A stretch of 64,000 nt of DNA from Sipunculus nudus (GCA_026874595.1 CM049306.1:10249019-10313018), one strand, 5' to 3'. Positions 21,850 to 35,300 are shown, counted from the stretch's first letter. The notes: generated by a model not told the origin, from the sequence alone. A program made the numbers and translations.

Positions 21850-21926
21850 CAGGGACGTCAATATAGGGGGATGGGGGTATATATACCCCCCACTTTTTAG
21901 TAAGGGGGGATTTAAAATATGATTAA

Positions 21927-21975
<49 letters not shown>

Positions 21976-22277
21976 TTAAATCCACTTCTCCTGAGAGACT
22001 CTTGGTATAAAGGGGCGGCTTTGGTGAAGGTTACCTCGTCACATGAAATTTCGCAGAGTCTGTTGTTTATTGATTCTGGTATGTTCCTGACTATTCTTGG
22101 TGGGTGGTTGGATTTGTGGTTCACGTATGTTGGGGTGTTGTTGGGTTTGTTGTATGGAGCGTATTTGCCTGTAGTACGGTGAGGGGGACACCCCCTTCCA
22201 CACCATACCCCTTCGAAACCTTTGGCCTACAATTACTGCCCCCACCACCCTGTCATTTGGGACAGGCTACGGCCCTG
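21850..22277. mobile_element. Mosaic of hAT-like ends around a (TA)n tract
   Basis: The left end CAGGGACGTCAATATAGGGG, then 'gggggtatatatacccccc' and 'actttttagtaagggggg', is the same family as the right end of the element at 26456-26879 in reverse. The right boundary ACAGGCTACGGCCCTG at 22277 is instead like the CAGGGGCGTAGCC family at 19043. No matching flanks are seen, so this is probably two partial elements nested or recombined. The (TA)n tract lies at 21928-21971. Confidence 0.45.
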
Positions 22278-22943
22278 TATATACATGTGTTAAATCAATC
22301 CAAGAAAGCAAATAAAAGATAATATTTCCTATATTATCTAAGAAAGCTAAATATTGACAAAACCATATAATTACCATGTTTCTTAATTCAGTAATTTCCA
22401 GTGTCCTATAACTCATGCACTGGAGTGCTGGTTTAGAAATATATCTGATAAGATAAAGAAACAGTTAAATAAAACCAGGAAGAGCAGTTGTATAAAGAAT
22501 AACTAGTACTTCTCTTGTCACACACCAGGAAATCTGTGAAACCAAAACAATGGCCTTCATATCAAAGGTCATGAATGACACAACACATCCCCTTCATTCA
22601 GAGTTCCGTTTTTTACCTTCAGGTAAACGCCTTGACTTGATACAATATTCTGCAGAAGAACTCGTTTTAAAAAATCTCTCGTGCTATACAGTTTTAAACT
22701 TTTTAACTCACAACCCTATAGATATTTAATGTTTTGAATTATGTGTTTTACCTGCAGAATTATCTGTTTTATCATTTTAACATGCTTATTTTTACATGCA
22801 TAGTCAATATGTGATGTGTTTTTTATGTATTTTTATGTATTATTTTTATGTATCTATTTACTTATTTATCTTTATGTAATGAATTGCAAGTCAACAACAA
22901 ATTCCCGGAACTGAAGGCTAATAAATGTCATCTTGTCTTATCC

Positions 22944-22950
<7 letters not shown>
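22278..22950. other. AT-rich, no gene recognised
   Basis: No coding frame or repeat boundary is visible before the (TA)n tract. Runs of 'tttttatgtatt' near 22815-22850 are low complexity. Confidence 0.4.
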
Positions 22951-23025
<75 letters not shown>

Positions 23026-23054
23026 TTGTCTATTCCCCCCCCCCCCCCCCCCCC
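22951..23054. repeat. (TA)n tract followed by a 20-base C-run
   Basis: TA repeat at about 22951-23019, then C-run at 23035-23054, directly beside the Harbinger element that starts at 23079. Plus-strand frames with 'IYIYIY' and 'PPPPPP' derive from it. Confidence 0.9.
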
Positions 23055-23363
23055 GGAATATTTCTTTTCGCCGCTTAAGGCCTTTTTCCATGGCGCGTGT
23101 TTTAGGGGCAGTTTACGCGCGTGGTACGCGCGGCTTTTGTCTGCGCGGCGTATAAAAATTCGCTCACACTACATTAGTGGCGTTTCCATGGGGCGACTTT
23201 TTACCGCGCGGACAAAGACCGCGCAGACAAAAATCGCTAGGTGAAGCGATTTTTATACGCGTGACTGCGCGGCTTTTATAGAGTTTGCTAGGGAATTCCT
23301 TAATGACGTCACTGGATTTTAGAATATCCCTTCCCGCGTTTGAGTGACTTCAAGAACGTGGCC

Positions 23364-23526
23364 ATGAAGTTCAGCAACTCACCAGTATATGAAAAACTGA
23401 AAGAGCTGGTGAGGAACCGGCCATGCCTCTATGATTCGTCTCAGGCTGATTACAAAGACTTCCAGCTACAAAAAACCTCTGGAGAGACATAACTAAGATT
23501 ATGGACGTGAAGGGAATGACCTGTAC
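23364..23526 (+). pseudogene. MADF-domain exon of the Harbinger DNA-binding gene, frameshifted
   Basis: From the ATG the frame reads MKFSNSPVYEKLKELVRNRP then CLYDSSQADYKDFQLQK, the classic start of a MADF (Myb/SANT-like) domain. After an A6 run the protein continues in the +1 frame as NLWRDITKIMDVKGMTCT, so one base has been gained or lost there. The exon ends at a GTAAGT donor at 23527. Harbinger elements encode such a protein, which assists the transposase in binding DNA and entering the nucleus. This copy is broken and lacks downstream exons. Confidence 0.75.
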
Positions 23527-23674
23527 GTAAGTCCTATTAGGCCGATAAGGCCAACATACCACACATAAAATAACATGAAATGTCTTGTTGCTTTATATTA
23601 CACAGCCGAGTCCAAAGGCTGGTGTATGTATAAACACACAGACACGCTCGTGTGTGTGTGTGTATATATATGCA

Positions 23675-23893
23675 TTAGTATCCTAAACTGTCAAGCACAG
23701 GTACATAAAAAAGCGCCATACTTCTTTCTATACCTTTGATGATATCATGGACCCAATACCTGTGCTTTCGTTTGCTGAGTAACACTTTCTTCTTTAAAAT
23801 AAAACCGAACAGAGAGTCCTCGAGATCAGCCTCTTCCCAGTAATTTAGTAATAACAGGAGTCTCAACTGAAGGTGCCTTCCTGGATCCGCCAT
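23675..23893 (-). pseudogene. N-terminal fragment of Harbinger transposase
   Basis: From the Met at 23893 the minus strand reads MADPGRHLQLRLLLLLNYWE and later SKRKHRYWVHDIIKGIERS. A Leu-rich start followed by a basic R-x-YWVH-x-I block is the usual beginning of PIF-Harbinger (DDE_Tnp_4) transposases, ahead of the catalytic core. The frame stops at 23675 and none of the DDE motifs follow, so the gene is truncated. It faces the MADF exon. Confidence 0.6.
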
Positions 23894-24048
23894 ATTTTGA
23901 AAGTCTGCGTGTCCAGGCATGTTTTTCTTGTTTTTGATAAACGCCTCATGGAAATAGGTTATCAGCGCGATTTTTGAAACACGCGCTGCAAAATCACGCG
24001 CGGTAAAAGTACGCGCAGTAAAAACACGCGCCATGGAAAACGGCCTAA

Positions 24049-26447
24049 GCAGCGGTTACGCTATGTTCATCTATTCGCTCCGATGTGGTAATGAGACTGG
24101 AAGGTTGTGGCTGGGAGGTCCCGGAAGGTCACATTGTCAGAGAGTATCATACTCTGATTATTACTCATTCTCATGTAATGACATTTAAAATGTTTCGTTG
24201 CTGGAGGCCGTTGGGCTTACAGGAGAAAGAAACCTCAATAAAAACAGAGAGAGAGCTTTATTTATGGTGTTACTAGATTTATATACTTAGCAAGTCAGCA
24301 CCAAGCACCACAGCTGGAGTTTTAGTAGATGTGCCTGTGCCAGTTGTAATGAGCCAACGTTCAGCGTCTCCCTCGTTCATCAGAGCGCCACCTTGTGTAA
24401 AAAGGTTGGAAAGATTTGGGTACCAGTAAATAGTCTTGTACCCGACCTACCATTATTTAATATTCACTTCTCAGAGGGGAATCCAGTCTATTTAAGAAAA
24501 TGGTAGAATTACTTCCGGGTCATACATAACTCATACAACAATTGGAAATGAAACAAGACTACATACTTAAATGCAAATTTCCGGTTCCGTTATAAAGAGA
24601 TAATAAGGATTTAATTTTGCAACAGAACTTTTAAAACGATTTTGAACTTTTATAGTTCCAAAACGACCACGAGATCCCGCCGTGTGTCCACCATGTTCAT
24701 TCCGAATGGCGTCTCATCTAAGAATGTTTGATGGAGCTCCAGTGTTGTCAGTCACCTGGTTTTCCACAGCCGTCTATGATTTGTGGTTATAACTATAGTC
24801 CGTTTCATCCCCTCATGTCCACCTGTTTTTTGCTATGAAAATTTTTATTAGGTACATTTCAAGGAAAACAATTATAGTGTAGAGGAGAGGATTACAGAAC
24901 CTAATTTTCAACTAGGTAACTAGATTCCTACCTTATGCCATATTTGAGTAACAGAATTTTCTGAAAATATGAGAAATCAGTCTACATTTTACAACATATC
25001 AGACCCACTTATGGCGGTCAAGGTCATTGGTCACATGCAAAAACAGCCTCCACTGACAGCTGCTGATTGGATGATCTCATGTAAACATTCTAAAAAATAT
25101 AACCAGCTAAAACAAAGATGGCTGCTTATGGAGGAACATATCATAATCTGCCAGATCATGGTGAAGAGACTATAATGTTGTGAAACATAAACAGGGGATT
25201 TATTGTAAAATTCTTAATTGCCATATTAGGTTGTCACTTCCATATGATGTTTTCTTGGAAATTATTGAAAAATTTAAACTTTTAAGAAAATCAGCTACAA
25301 AAAACAGGTGGACAGCAGGTGGTGAAACGGACTATAATATTTTCAGCTTTAAAGTTGACAGCTAAGTTTTATCAAGTATGTCACCGTGATGTTTTCCACG
25401 CTGAAAGTGAAAACACAAATATAAATAAGTTGCGTTTGGCTTCAACTTCAACCAAGAACTGCTCTGAGCACAGGCTGAAAAATGTTCATGTTACTTTAAG
25501 GGCGGGGGCAATATTAGACAAACATATGGTACTCCAAGTTTCGAGTATGTGCCTCCCCCTAGTGATTTTTTTTTTCAAATGGTGCAAAAAATGAAGGTTC
25601 TCTGTGGCTTAGTTGCCTTGGAGGCAGTCGTGCAATTTTGATTTTTGTATCATCGGTTAACTTGTAGGACATATTATACTTTAAATAAAAATGGTCTTCG
25701 AAAAACATATATGTTAATATTACATTTATTTAACCAAAATGTGCAGTATTAAATTTAAATATAATACTATTGGGATATATATCATCCTCCCCTCCCCTTC
25801 CCCACACTGCCTATTGTCTATATTGACAGTATTGTATTGAAGAGGCTGAAGCAATGGAGGGAACACCAAACAATTTAGACTTCAGTGATTCAGAGTAACA
25901 TTAAAGCACATCATGATCTACCAATATTAATCAGTATTCTTCATGGCAGTATTAACATTTTTATATAGTATTGTTATGGAGTAGGAAAGTGCATATTTGT
26001 GACTTGACACATATTTAAAGGAATATTTCAATATTTAACATCTAAATTTACTTCAGAAACAAATAAAGATCAATCTTGGGTTCAGTCTGTTCTGATATTC
26101 AGACAGAGCAAAAAAAAAAATTAATGCTTATCAGACTACCAAGTATCTAATGGTAATTCAGTATGTTTGTAGAGCCTTAATGTGCTCTCACAAATTAGCT
26201 CTAAATTGGTTTTTACAATGGGATTGTCAGACCATGTTTACATGAGTTTGGGAAAAGCACTGCAGGTCAGTGCACTATAAGTGGATGTATGTCGGGTCAG
26301 ACTTGGGATTTTCCATAGAACTTTCATGCAATAGATTCTTGTAAAACTTATAAAGTTCACTTACAACTCTGATGTAATTGTGACCTACTTTGGGTCATCC
26401 AATATGTCACATGACAGCTCTGTAACAAAACTATCTGAAGTGCGCGC
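24049..26447. other. Intergenic, no recognised gene
   Basis: Three short plus frames lie close together (24969-25175, 25180-25365, 25319-25594; 60-91 aa). None resembles a known family and no splice signals link them convincingly. They could be remnants of an old element. Confidence 0.4.
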
Positions 26448-26455
26448 TTTGAGAG

Positions 26456-26497
26456 CAGTGGCGTCAATTTTTCTTCCAGGGTGGGGGGGGATGACTT

Positions 26498-26553
<56 letters not shown>

Positions 26554-26578
26554 ACATTGCCACCACCAGGCCTATATA

Positions 26579-26629
<51 letters not shown>

Positions 26630-26879
26630 TTAATCATATTTCAAATAATTAAAATGTTTTAGAAAATAAGTTATTATGTAAATTCTAAGCAAGGTTTAGA
26701 TATAACATTTTTCAGTAAATAGATCCAAAGTCTTTAATTCTATTTATTAAAATATTTCGTTTGCAATATTATAATATTATTCTCTGAAAAAGGGGGGGGG
26801 ATGATTACATTGACCATCCCCCCTTGCCAAAAAGTGGGGGGTATATATACCCCCATCCCCCCCTATATTGACGCCCCTG
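26456..26879. mobile_element. hAT MITE with perfect 8-bp duplication (424 bp)
   Basis: The ends CAGTGGCGTCAAT and ATTGACGCCCCTG are hAT-type TIRs, flanked by TTTGAGAG at 26448-26455 and again at 26880-26887. Most of the body is two (TA)n tracts (about 26509-26547 and 26573-26628), G/C-runs, and a small inverted block 'gtggggggtatatatacccccatcc'. No coding capacity is present. Confidence 0.9.
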
Positions 26880-26887
26880 TTTGAGAG

Positions 26888-29800
26888 AGACTGGGCCGCT
26901 CTCCCAGAGAGAGAAATGGACACTCTTTGCCAAGCCAGGGCAGAGATTATCCCAGATCGCTTGCTGTTGAATAAAGACTTCTATCAACAAACTAGTCTTG
27001 GAACATTGTCAGCAACGTGCATCAGTACCTGCTTGTGATACAAGGTGGGGACATCCCCAACCACACCTGTGCATCAGTATTACCTGTATTATTATCATCA
27101 TTTTTTAAAATATTTTAAGCAATTATATTTCCTAGTATCAGTTGACGATATTGAAAATTATAGAATGAAGTCAATAATGAGTGACGAATGCACAGTATTT
27201 TTCATCTTGATGTTGTAGTGGTTATTTATCTTGGTGTAAATTCAACTGAGAGGAACAGTTCAGGGATTTCACAAGGGGTTAGTTACTGTTACACCTACAA
27301 GTAACACCTACAATCTTGAAGCATATACGTGCATGACTGCAAAGTAAATTTAATTTATATTGTACATTCAATATATAAATAGATATAAATCATATATTTT
27401 TTCAGTTGAACCTGGAATTAAATAAGATCTTGGTAAATTTCACTTGGTGATTTACAAAACTTTTTATAATTCCTTGCCACGTACCAACAAACACGTACAA
27501 TATCAATGTACTGTAGATTCAGTAAACAGTGTTGTTTACTGTAGATTCAGTAAACAGTGTTGTTTAACCAAGAAAGACAACTTTATCTTTCATTAGAGGG
27601 TAATTCAAGGAATTCATTATACAGATCTCATTATTACTTGGTCTTCATAAATGCTAAGGACAATATTCTGTATGTATTTATTGGATTAGATAGATCCTGT
27701 TATTATTTTCAGTAAGTGAAGCTCGAACATCTTTCATACTGTCTGTATAGTCCAGTACAGGAGGTCTAAAAAAGTAGGATGGACATGCAGTTTCTGGAAA
27801 GATTAGCCTCAAGTCAAATGATAATGAAGGGTAAAAAAGTTTTATTAAAACCTTTAGTGTACTCAGAGTTTGGTAATGTGTGTGTATCTATCTGCAAGCA
27901 ACAACACCCTTTCAGAGGTTGTTCCTACCCTCTTTCAGTTAGGCAGTGTGGGAGGGCCTGAACTATACTTGTCTCAACTGTCAACTTCAAAATCAAAATT
28001 TTGTTACATTTCAAGGAAAAACTCCTCTTTCACACTTCACCTGGTATGCATACAAAATGTCACTTTTTCTGTGAAGTCCTTAGTGCAAACACACCAATAT
28101 TTATGTAGTTTGCATTTAAACAATTCTTGCCCAACATATTTGATGAATTACTTTACTCTCTTCACTATATTTCAACCTATGCCACTGCATTTAAAAGCCC
28201 CAGTGAATATTGGGTGGCAGATTTTGCCGCCCACAAAGCCTATCTGGCAGCGTGAAACTCTTGGGAGTCTGATTCTGCACCTTGTGCAAGCAATGAAAGA
28301 ACTGGTGCTGACATCTTGTGGGGGTATTTGGTATAGTAAAGAAGAGCATAGTTCAGGTCATTTGAACAAAACGCTGGCGCTGCTATGTGCTCTTTGAGTG
28401 CAGTCAAATATAAAATGGCAATACCTTTGATGTGAATGAAACAAGAAATGGAACACTAGTCTTTCAAGACTTGAACCTTTTTAAGGGGGGATATTTTTGT
28501 ACTATTAAACTGGCTAAAGGCTAATTTAAGCAGCAAATGAAGAATTCATAAAAAAAAGAACATTTTCAGAGGAAAAGGGGCAGAAATAATGCCCCTACAA
28601 AGGCCTTGGGACATATGCTTTTTGAGATCATAGAATGGATTTGGGATTATAGATTAATACAAGAAAACAAACACGAGTATATGTGTAACAATACATAGTT
28701 TAATTCATTCAAAGCATTATACAGTTAGCACAGTACACTGGCAGAATCACAAGAACAATATGGTCCACACAACACGACTGTTACACTGACAGAACACTGG
28801 CGGTATACAGAGCCACATCAACACATCTGTTAATATATGAGTAGACTTGATGAGTTATGAATATATATGTTTGTGTATGTAGTAATTAATATTACGTTGC
28901 ATCTCACCGTGGAATATGTACCTTTCATGTTGCAAACCTAAGTAAAAATTTATAATATAATCAGGTTCTCTTGACAACCATTAAATACGGCTGAGCAGTC
29001 GGGACAAATCAAAGAAATTACAGAACGGTACAGAGAAGTGATGTAGTGTTTGACCCTTACATTATATTTACTATTGATGATGTGCCTGATATTAAACAAA
29101 ACAAAACACTTTACTCAGTCCTTTAACTGAAAGCTATCAGGGAACTGGTGGCACAAAGGTTCAATAGCTGTATTCATGGTTATAAACACAGTGGCCCTGA
29201 TATAATAACTCATCCTGGCTAAGTGAACCCATGGCATAGTTCAGATGAGTTTTGCCCCTCAAAGAATTGTACTTTTGAGCATTTGAACCTGATATATACT
29301 TCTTTTTTTATTAAATATCATTGAGCATTTGAACCTGGCATATCCCTGTTTTTATTATATAACAATCACATCATCTTAACAAGGGTCTCAAATGAAAAAA
29401 GCTTTTGGCTCCTTCCTGGGTCTGTGAATTCATACAGGCCCTACTGACCACTTCAATGTTTTACTAATTCCACTTTGTTTATCATCCTTATCTATATCCA
29501 ATATCTATTGATTACACAAAACACATGTACTCGTTATATGCTCTTGATAATTAATAGATAATGAGATAGTAAGTGGTATGACATGCCATGCTATTACAAT
29601 ATGGATGTCAAGTGTATTGTTTGTGGGGACTCGGTTAAGTAGAATATATACTCGCATGCAGTATTAACAGTACGATAAGCGCAGTCTGTGCTGAATACTG
29701 ATAAATCATCAGATCATCTTCCACTGTATATATATATATGTACAGTCACTCATAAATGGCAGTTAATATACAAATTAGCTTAACAAGTCATTTACATTTT

Positions 29801-31908
29801 ATATACATTTGTTATAAAAATATAGCAAGTGACCTACAAAAGTGTATGTTTCTGTTTACATGTACAGTGCACCAAACACAACAGATGGTTTTCCCTGTAT
29901 GTTTGTAGCTACAGTCACTAAAATATCTTTGAAATTTATCAGAACACATATATGGCACAATAATATTATGATTTCACTGTGAAATGGCATATTCTATATG
30001 ATGGCCCAGCAACTGAGCCAACACTATAACTTGAGCAGAGGCAAAATCCCTCATGTATGTAGAACACTACACTGCACTGATGGCAAAGCCTCTCCAGATA
30101 ACCATTGACTTGAGTTTCTTAAATCATTGTATACTCAAATATATACACACACACACTGATTAACATCTATGTGTCATGGATCAAATCGATGGACTTCTGA
30201 GTGTCTACTTCACAACACATTCCAGGATTTACCTGTACAGTTCAAAAGAATGTTCGTCCAACAGCACTTTATCATGACACAATTGCTGTCCATCCATGCA
30301 ACAGCAGGTCTGATGAGTTTTATAATGTCTTTATGGCACCAATGTATGCGATGCCCCCTGCAGGATAACATCTGAATTATGCCACTATCTTTTATATGAC
30401 TTTGTCATTATTAGCATAATCTTTTACCACAGTTACACAGATCATTTCATATTTGTGCCTCCTGACAAATTTGAGACATAAATGGAGGTTGTAAGCACAC
30501 AAGTATTGGAATATGCAAATGAGACTAATTACTCACTGCAATCTGTTAATAAAACATGAACAAAACAGGATGCACATGCATATTCATGCTATATAGGCTG
30601 CTGCTCTGTAACCATAGCTACAACAATAGTAACCATAGCAGGTTGCCCTGGTTCAGGTAACTATGGTGACTGTATCATTGCCATGGGAACCCGTGACCTT
30701 GGAGTCATCACTGTGGCCTACAATTAAAGAAGGTGTTGTTAGAAAAAAATGCATGCACAACATTGTTTTAGTAAAACCAAACTTTAAAATCATGCATTAT
30801 TTCAATTATGAACCAATGGCAACCAAAAAGTATCTATTATTTTAATCTTAATTATCACAAATCATTTCATGATTTTCCTTATTTATATCTTTTTATAACA
30901 ATGCTGCATAAATTTGGGATTACAATTATTTAAACAAAATCTTGAATACAGCCTGAACTTTGATAATTAGTCTTTAACAAATTGACTGCAAGGTTATAGG
31001 TTAGATGTAGCAATCTGCAACAAGCAAGCAAGCAATGAGTATTGTTAGTCAAATCTTAATATAAAAATAGTAAATGGAAAAAATATCAAAGGTCAAACAT
31101 GCTTACTGCTCAATTATCTGGAATATAATCAAGACATTGTTTGAAAAAAATTACCTGAGGATTATATAGGTGAAAGAAAAGTTTATTTTCATGTCTTGCT
31201 TTTTACCCATATCTATGACACGGTGGAGGAAGCATAAGGAACCCAGTAATGTGTGACTTAACCTGGCCCAGGTCAATAAATTAAAAAGAAGTTACAAGGA
31301 TTGGTTAATTGTATATCTGAAAGGCCACAAAACTTGTCATATATCATGCAGAAATTTCAGTGTTAGTAGAATAAGGAGTAAGATACTTGTTCATTCATAG
31401 ATTATAATTTATATAGAGGGGATACTTTTCAGGCAGTTGCCATCTGCTGAAGAATATTAAGACCCAACAGGGCCTGTGAAGAGCTACCCTTCCTGTTTAA
31501 AATGTTGCATTTTATAATTTATTATGCTGGTATAATGAAAATATTCTAGAGATTTTATCTGGGCAAATACCTATATAATATTTATCTAGTTAAATATCAT
31601 GTAATTTAAACTAATAAACAACTGGTGCAGAATACCAGTCTAGTCTTTGTGCATCTAATTAGCAGGTACATGCTGCTGTATCCACTGGAACAGCCTATCC
31701 ATGAACCAAGCATCTAATAAAATCCATGCAAAGCACCTTGTACATTAAACATATAAATACATATACAAAATTAAATTTTCTAAATTATTATGATAATTGA
31801 TCTGCCAAATCTGGCAAAACTGGAAATAAAAATTAAAATGATTTTAAAATTGGGTATTGCATTCACAGCTCAAGCCAGAGACTTCCAATGTCCTTTACTG
31901 ATGAAATA
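26888..31908. other. Intergenic DNA and likely 3' UTR of the minus-strand RhoGAP gene
   Basis: The part just below 31909 should be the 3' UTR of the ARHGAP19-like gene; a candidate minus-strand AATAAA lies at 31518-31523. The longest frame in the window outside the genes is 175 codons on plus (27870-28397). It has no recognisable motif and no splice partners, and I do not call it. A 27-bp direct duplication (ctgtagattcagtaaacagt) lies at about 27511-27565. Confidence 0.45.
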
Positions 31909-32331
31909 CTAAATACAAAATTCACACAGGACTGTCATTGGTTTAAGTTCATCATCTTCGTCATTGTTATTATTCACCTGCACAGATTTAGGAGCCTTCG
32001 TAACGGAACGCATGATCGGTGATAAGAACTCTGCTTGGCTGTCCCCTGCTTTCCGCTTCCCGGGTGTGGGAGGGCGACTCAGATGTTGCAGCTTAGTGAG
32101 GATCGGACTACCAGGTAGGACACAACCAAATGGTGGACAGTTCTCGCAGTTTTCAGACGAGTCAGGGCTACCCAAACAGCCATCAGCTGAATCTAGGCTA
32201 CTCATGCAGTCAACTTCCCGTGATTTCATTTGTTGCAGTGCCAGCACTGGGGATTCACAGAGCCTCCGCTTTCTCCAGCTCGGTGACTGCTCTGCCTTCA
32301 TGTCAACAATATGAACAGGAGGACTTGGTAT
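31909..32331 (-). CDS. ARHGAP19: ARHGAP19-like exon 12 (stop codon)
   Basis: Acceptor CCATTACAG|ATA, 140 codons plus TAG at 31909-31911. It is basic and Ser/Pro-rich with SPSWRKRRL, GSPILTKL, RPPTPGKRKAG and SPIMR, then an NNNNDEDDE acidic run and a Cys-containing end. This tail is not in human ARHGAP19 as I know it. Confidence 0.88.
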   Translation of the reverse strand: MPSPPVHIVDMKAEQSPSWRKRRLCESPVLALQQMKSREVDCMSSLDSADGCLGSPDSSENCENCPPFGCVLPGSPILTKLQHLSRPPTPGKRKAGDSQAEFLSPIMRSVTKAPKSVQVNNNNDEDDELKPMTVLCEFCI

Positions 32332-35300
32332 CTGTAATGGTAAGCAACACATGAAAATTTAGACTTGTCACCTACAAATATGTATATATAAAATGCAGAC
32401 TTATTTAGTACTTGCATGATAACCTGCGTATATTCAAACGACCAATTATAACAGCATTATTAACAATATACCAAGATCAATTTTATCTAAATAAAACTGC
32501 AAACAAAAGTAATACAAATGAATTAGAAATTCATATTAATTTTAATGTAAAAAATGTGTATATTAAATATTATAATCTTATAAATTTTCTTTATTCCTAA
32601 CAATCTTAAAAGTTATATTAAGATGAATGATAATAATAATAAGTGATTTTATAAACAAATAGTTCAGCCGGATACACTGAATGTTCACAGAAATAATATT
32701 TAATTAAATTGTAAATATAAGAATCTGGTCATAATTAATACTCCAGCAGCTTCATTAATGAGACAGAACAGTGTTAAACCATTAGAGATCAGCTTCCTGA
32801 ACTGATTATCAACTCACCCGCACAGATGCTACACTCTGTGTGAACAGTCGTGCTACAGGCATTCGCACGTTAGGAGAAGCATACTTGGGCATGAAGGGTG
32901 AGCGGATCACAGGCGTCACCTGGTGGAAAGTTAGAAAGCAAAGCTGCATGCGAGCAAGTGGAAGCAGATGGAGGGACCAGGAGCTGTCAGTGCAGTGAGA
33001 GAGGATGCGCTGGTAGAGGTACAGATAAATAGTGCTCAGAAAGCAGTTGAACAAAACTATGTATTTAGACAATTTTGCTTTTGCTATATCACTAATCTAT
33101 CAAAGAAAAAAAAATATTGACTGTAATGAGACATGAGTCTCAGAGAATCAAAACAAGCAAAAGTTTCTCAAAACAAATTTAATAGATAAAGGAATTTTTA
33201 GAGTGATTCATTCATAAAATGCAAAAAAAAAACCCCATTAAACTTCTATAGTTAGGTACCCAGATTGGGTAATGAGGACAATACAGCAATGAGGAGAAAC
33301 ATATTTCAAACAGCGTAAGTTTCTTAAAGACATATTATTTCAAGTTATAACACAGGATGATGCAGGACACCCTACATGCCAAAAATTAGCACAATATTAA
33401 AAAATTTTGAGTAGTTGCATGCTCAGCAAATAGGCATGAATAATCAAGTGTTATGTTCGTCCCAAGATTTTTTGGTAAAAATATATTTTTGTAAACCTTG
33501 GTAGAAATATAACCATTTTCACTGTTAGAAAAACAAATAAAAAATTTTAAAGCATAAACTGAAATGCTAAACTGGTACCTTAGTGTACAACACAACTAAG
33601 GGTCACATCTAATTAAGAGAATACTGAGAAGACATTGGCAGCATAAGAAAAATCTTTTCACTTAAAATGATATAATCAAATAGCTACAACTGGTGTTCAG
33701 ATACAACAAGTCTTTATCTGTTTATCTACCTTTAACTACATGTTCAACAACTTCTGGAGGTACATTATCACACATTTCAAGATCTTTCCAGATGAACTTG
33801 AATAACAGATGTTTAAATATTGGCAGTTTGCCCTGGTGTTTCACAGGCAGTTTGGACAGAATCTGACAATCATTAAGCTATAACCCTGGTCATACAAAGT
33901 ATCCTAGAACGTTTTGATTGTGCTATGTCCAGAGGTGCTAGAGCAGAAAGGTGTGACAAAAGCTCAGGTGCATAATCTTCATCAGAAAGGACATGGTACA
34001 AGCATTAACAACAGGATTCCTTCATGTAATTTCCTTATTTGGCATACATAACATCTGTATTATAATTATTCTTCATATAAAGACTGGTGTCAACAACATA
34101 CCAGGTGCCAAAATTAATTTTGAAATTTGTGATAAACCTTGGGAAATTCAAGCTGGGTGGACAATAATAATTATTTAAGTTACCAAATGTGCTAACCTGA
34201 CCCACTAAACTAATTAGTTACTAATTAACACAGGTGTACTGAACTGAATATCATAAGTAAGCCTGCAAATTTTAAAAGTGAATTTAACACATGATAATTA
34301 AGTATATTGCACATGCACCTTGATTTCTGCAATAAACTGCAACATACCGAGGTGTGCATGCTTTTTTATGATAACAGCCAGCACTGCTATGTTAAAAGAT
34401 CAGTGGGTCTTACTGCTTTGTCATATATCTATTAATAATGTAAACTAAATTATATATATCTAAAGCCTTTCACCGCTGGAGAAATGTTTACAGTATAGGG
34501 TGTATATCTTACACTAGGATGGGAAATGCTGTTTTATCGCAGAATAACACCATCTCAATTAAATGCTCTGTTAAAATATCAGTGTGGCTTATTGTCATTT
34601 ATGCAAAAATAAATGAGCATGAGTTTCAAACTCACCAGAAATGTAACAAACAATACATCCTAAAGGACTTTGTTCAAAGTACAATAAAAAAATCTAAATA
34701 CATGAAGAAATCCTGTTTTACAAGCCCAAGAAACAATTTGAAAATGTAATGATGAAGTTTACTTACAGGGTCTAGAGGCTGCTGCATGATCGACAGGGGG
34801 AGGGGCGTGACCATGTTGAGCTGGATAGCGTGCCCGGATCCTTTTCTATTGTGGTTACGACTTCCTCCAAGTACATGCCTCTGTAAGAACAAAAGAAGGC
34901 ATTGTATACTGAAATGTGAATTTTATTATCAGCATCGGCTGACCTGCTTCAAACTGCAGGATGAATCAAGTTCAATTATTTCAAGGAAGAATACTGGACA
35001 ACCCTGAAAGACAATGGAGTTTTTTATCATAAGTAACAGTATCATTTCAGGTTTCTTACTGTAATGGAAGATATGATTTATCATATATTAAAAATTGACC
35101 ATTGTAACTCTAACCCAGACAAGCTACTAGGAGTACACTATTAACCCAAAGTAAGTAAAATCTGAAGAAAAAAAATTAAGTGTAATTTTAACAATGTTAT
35201 CCCAATAAATAATGAATTTTACTATTAACAGTTTCTTAACTATGCGTGGATGACTTATGAGAAAATAAATATTACTTCTTAATTAACTAACTTTCACTGA

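Larger units (their letters stand above)
23079..24045. mobile_element. PIF-Harbinger transposon, internally deleted (967 bp)
   Basis: The ends GGCCTTTTTCCATGGCGCGT and ACGCGCCATGGAAAACGGCC are inverted repeats flanked on both sides by TAA (23076-23078 and 24046-24048), the TWA duplication typical of PIF-Harbinger. Subterminal CGCG-rich words (cgcgcgg, acgcgc) crowd both ends. Inside are fragments of both Harbinger genes in convergent orientation: a MADF exon on plus and a transposase N-terminus on minus. A full-length element would be several kb, so most of the catalytic gene has been deleted. Confidence 0.88.

Noticed and set aside
22848-23244. Frames with long IYIYIY and PPPPPP runs
   Set aside because: Translations of the (TA)n tract and the C-run.
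27870-28397. 175-codon plus-strand frame, the longest outside the genes
   Set aside because: No recognisable domain, poor coding composition, no splice context, and located in the likely 3' flank of the minus-strand RhoGAP gene. Chance length in 64 kb is plausible.
31964-32354. Overlapping plus-strand frames of 116 and 74 aa
   Set aside because: They lie opposite exon 12 of the RhoGAP gene, whose minus-strand frame is supported by splice sites and phase.
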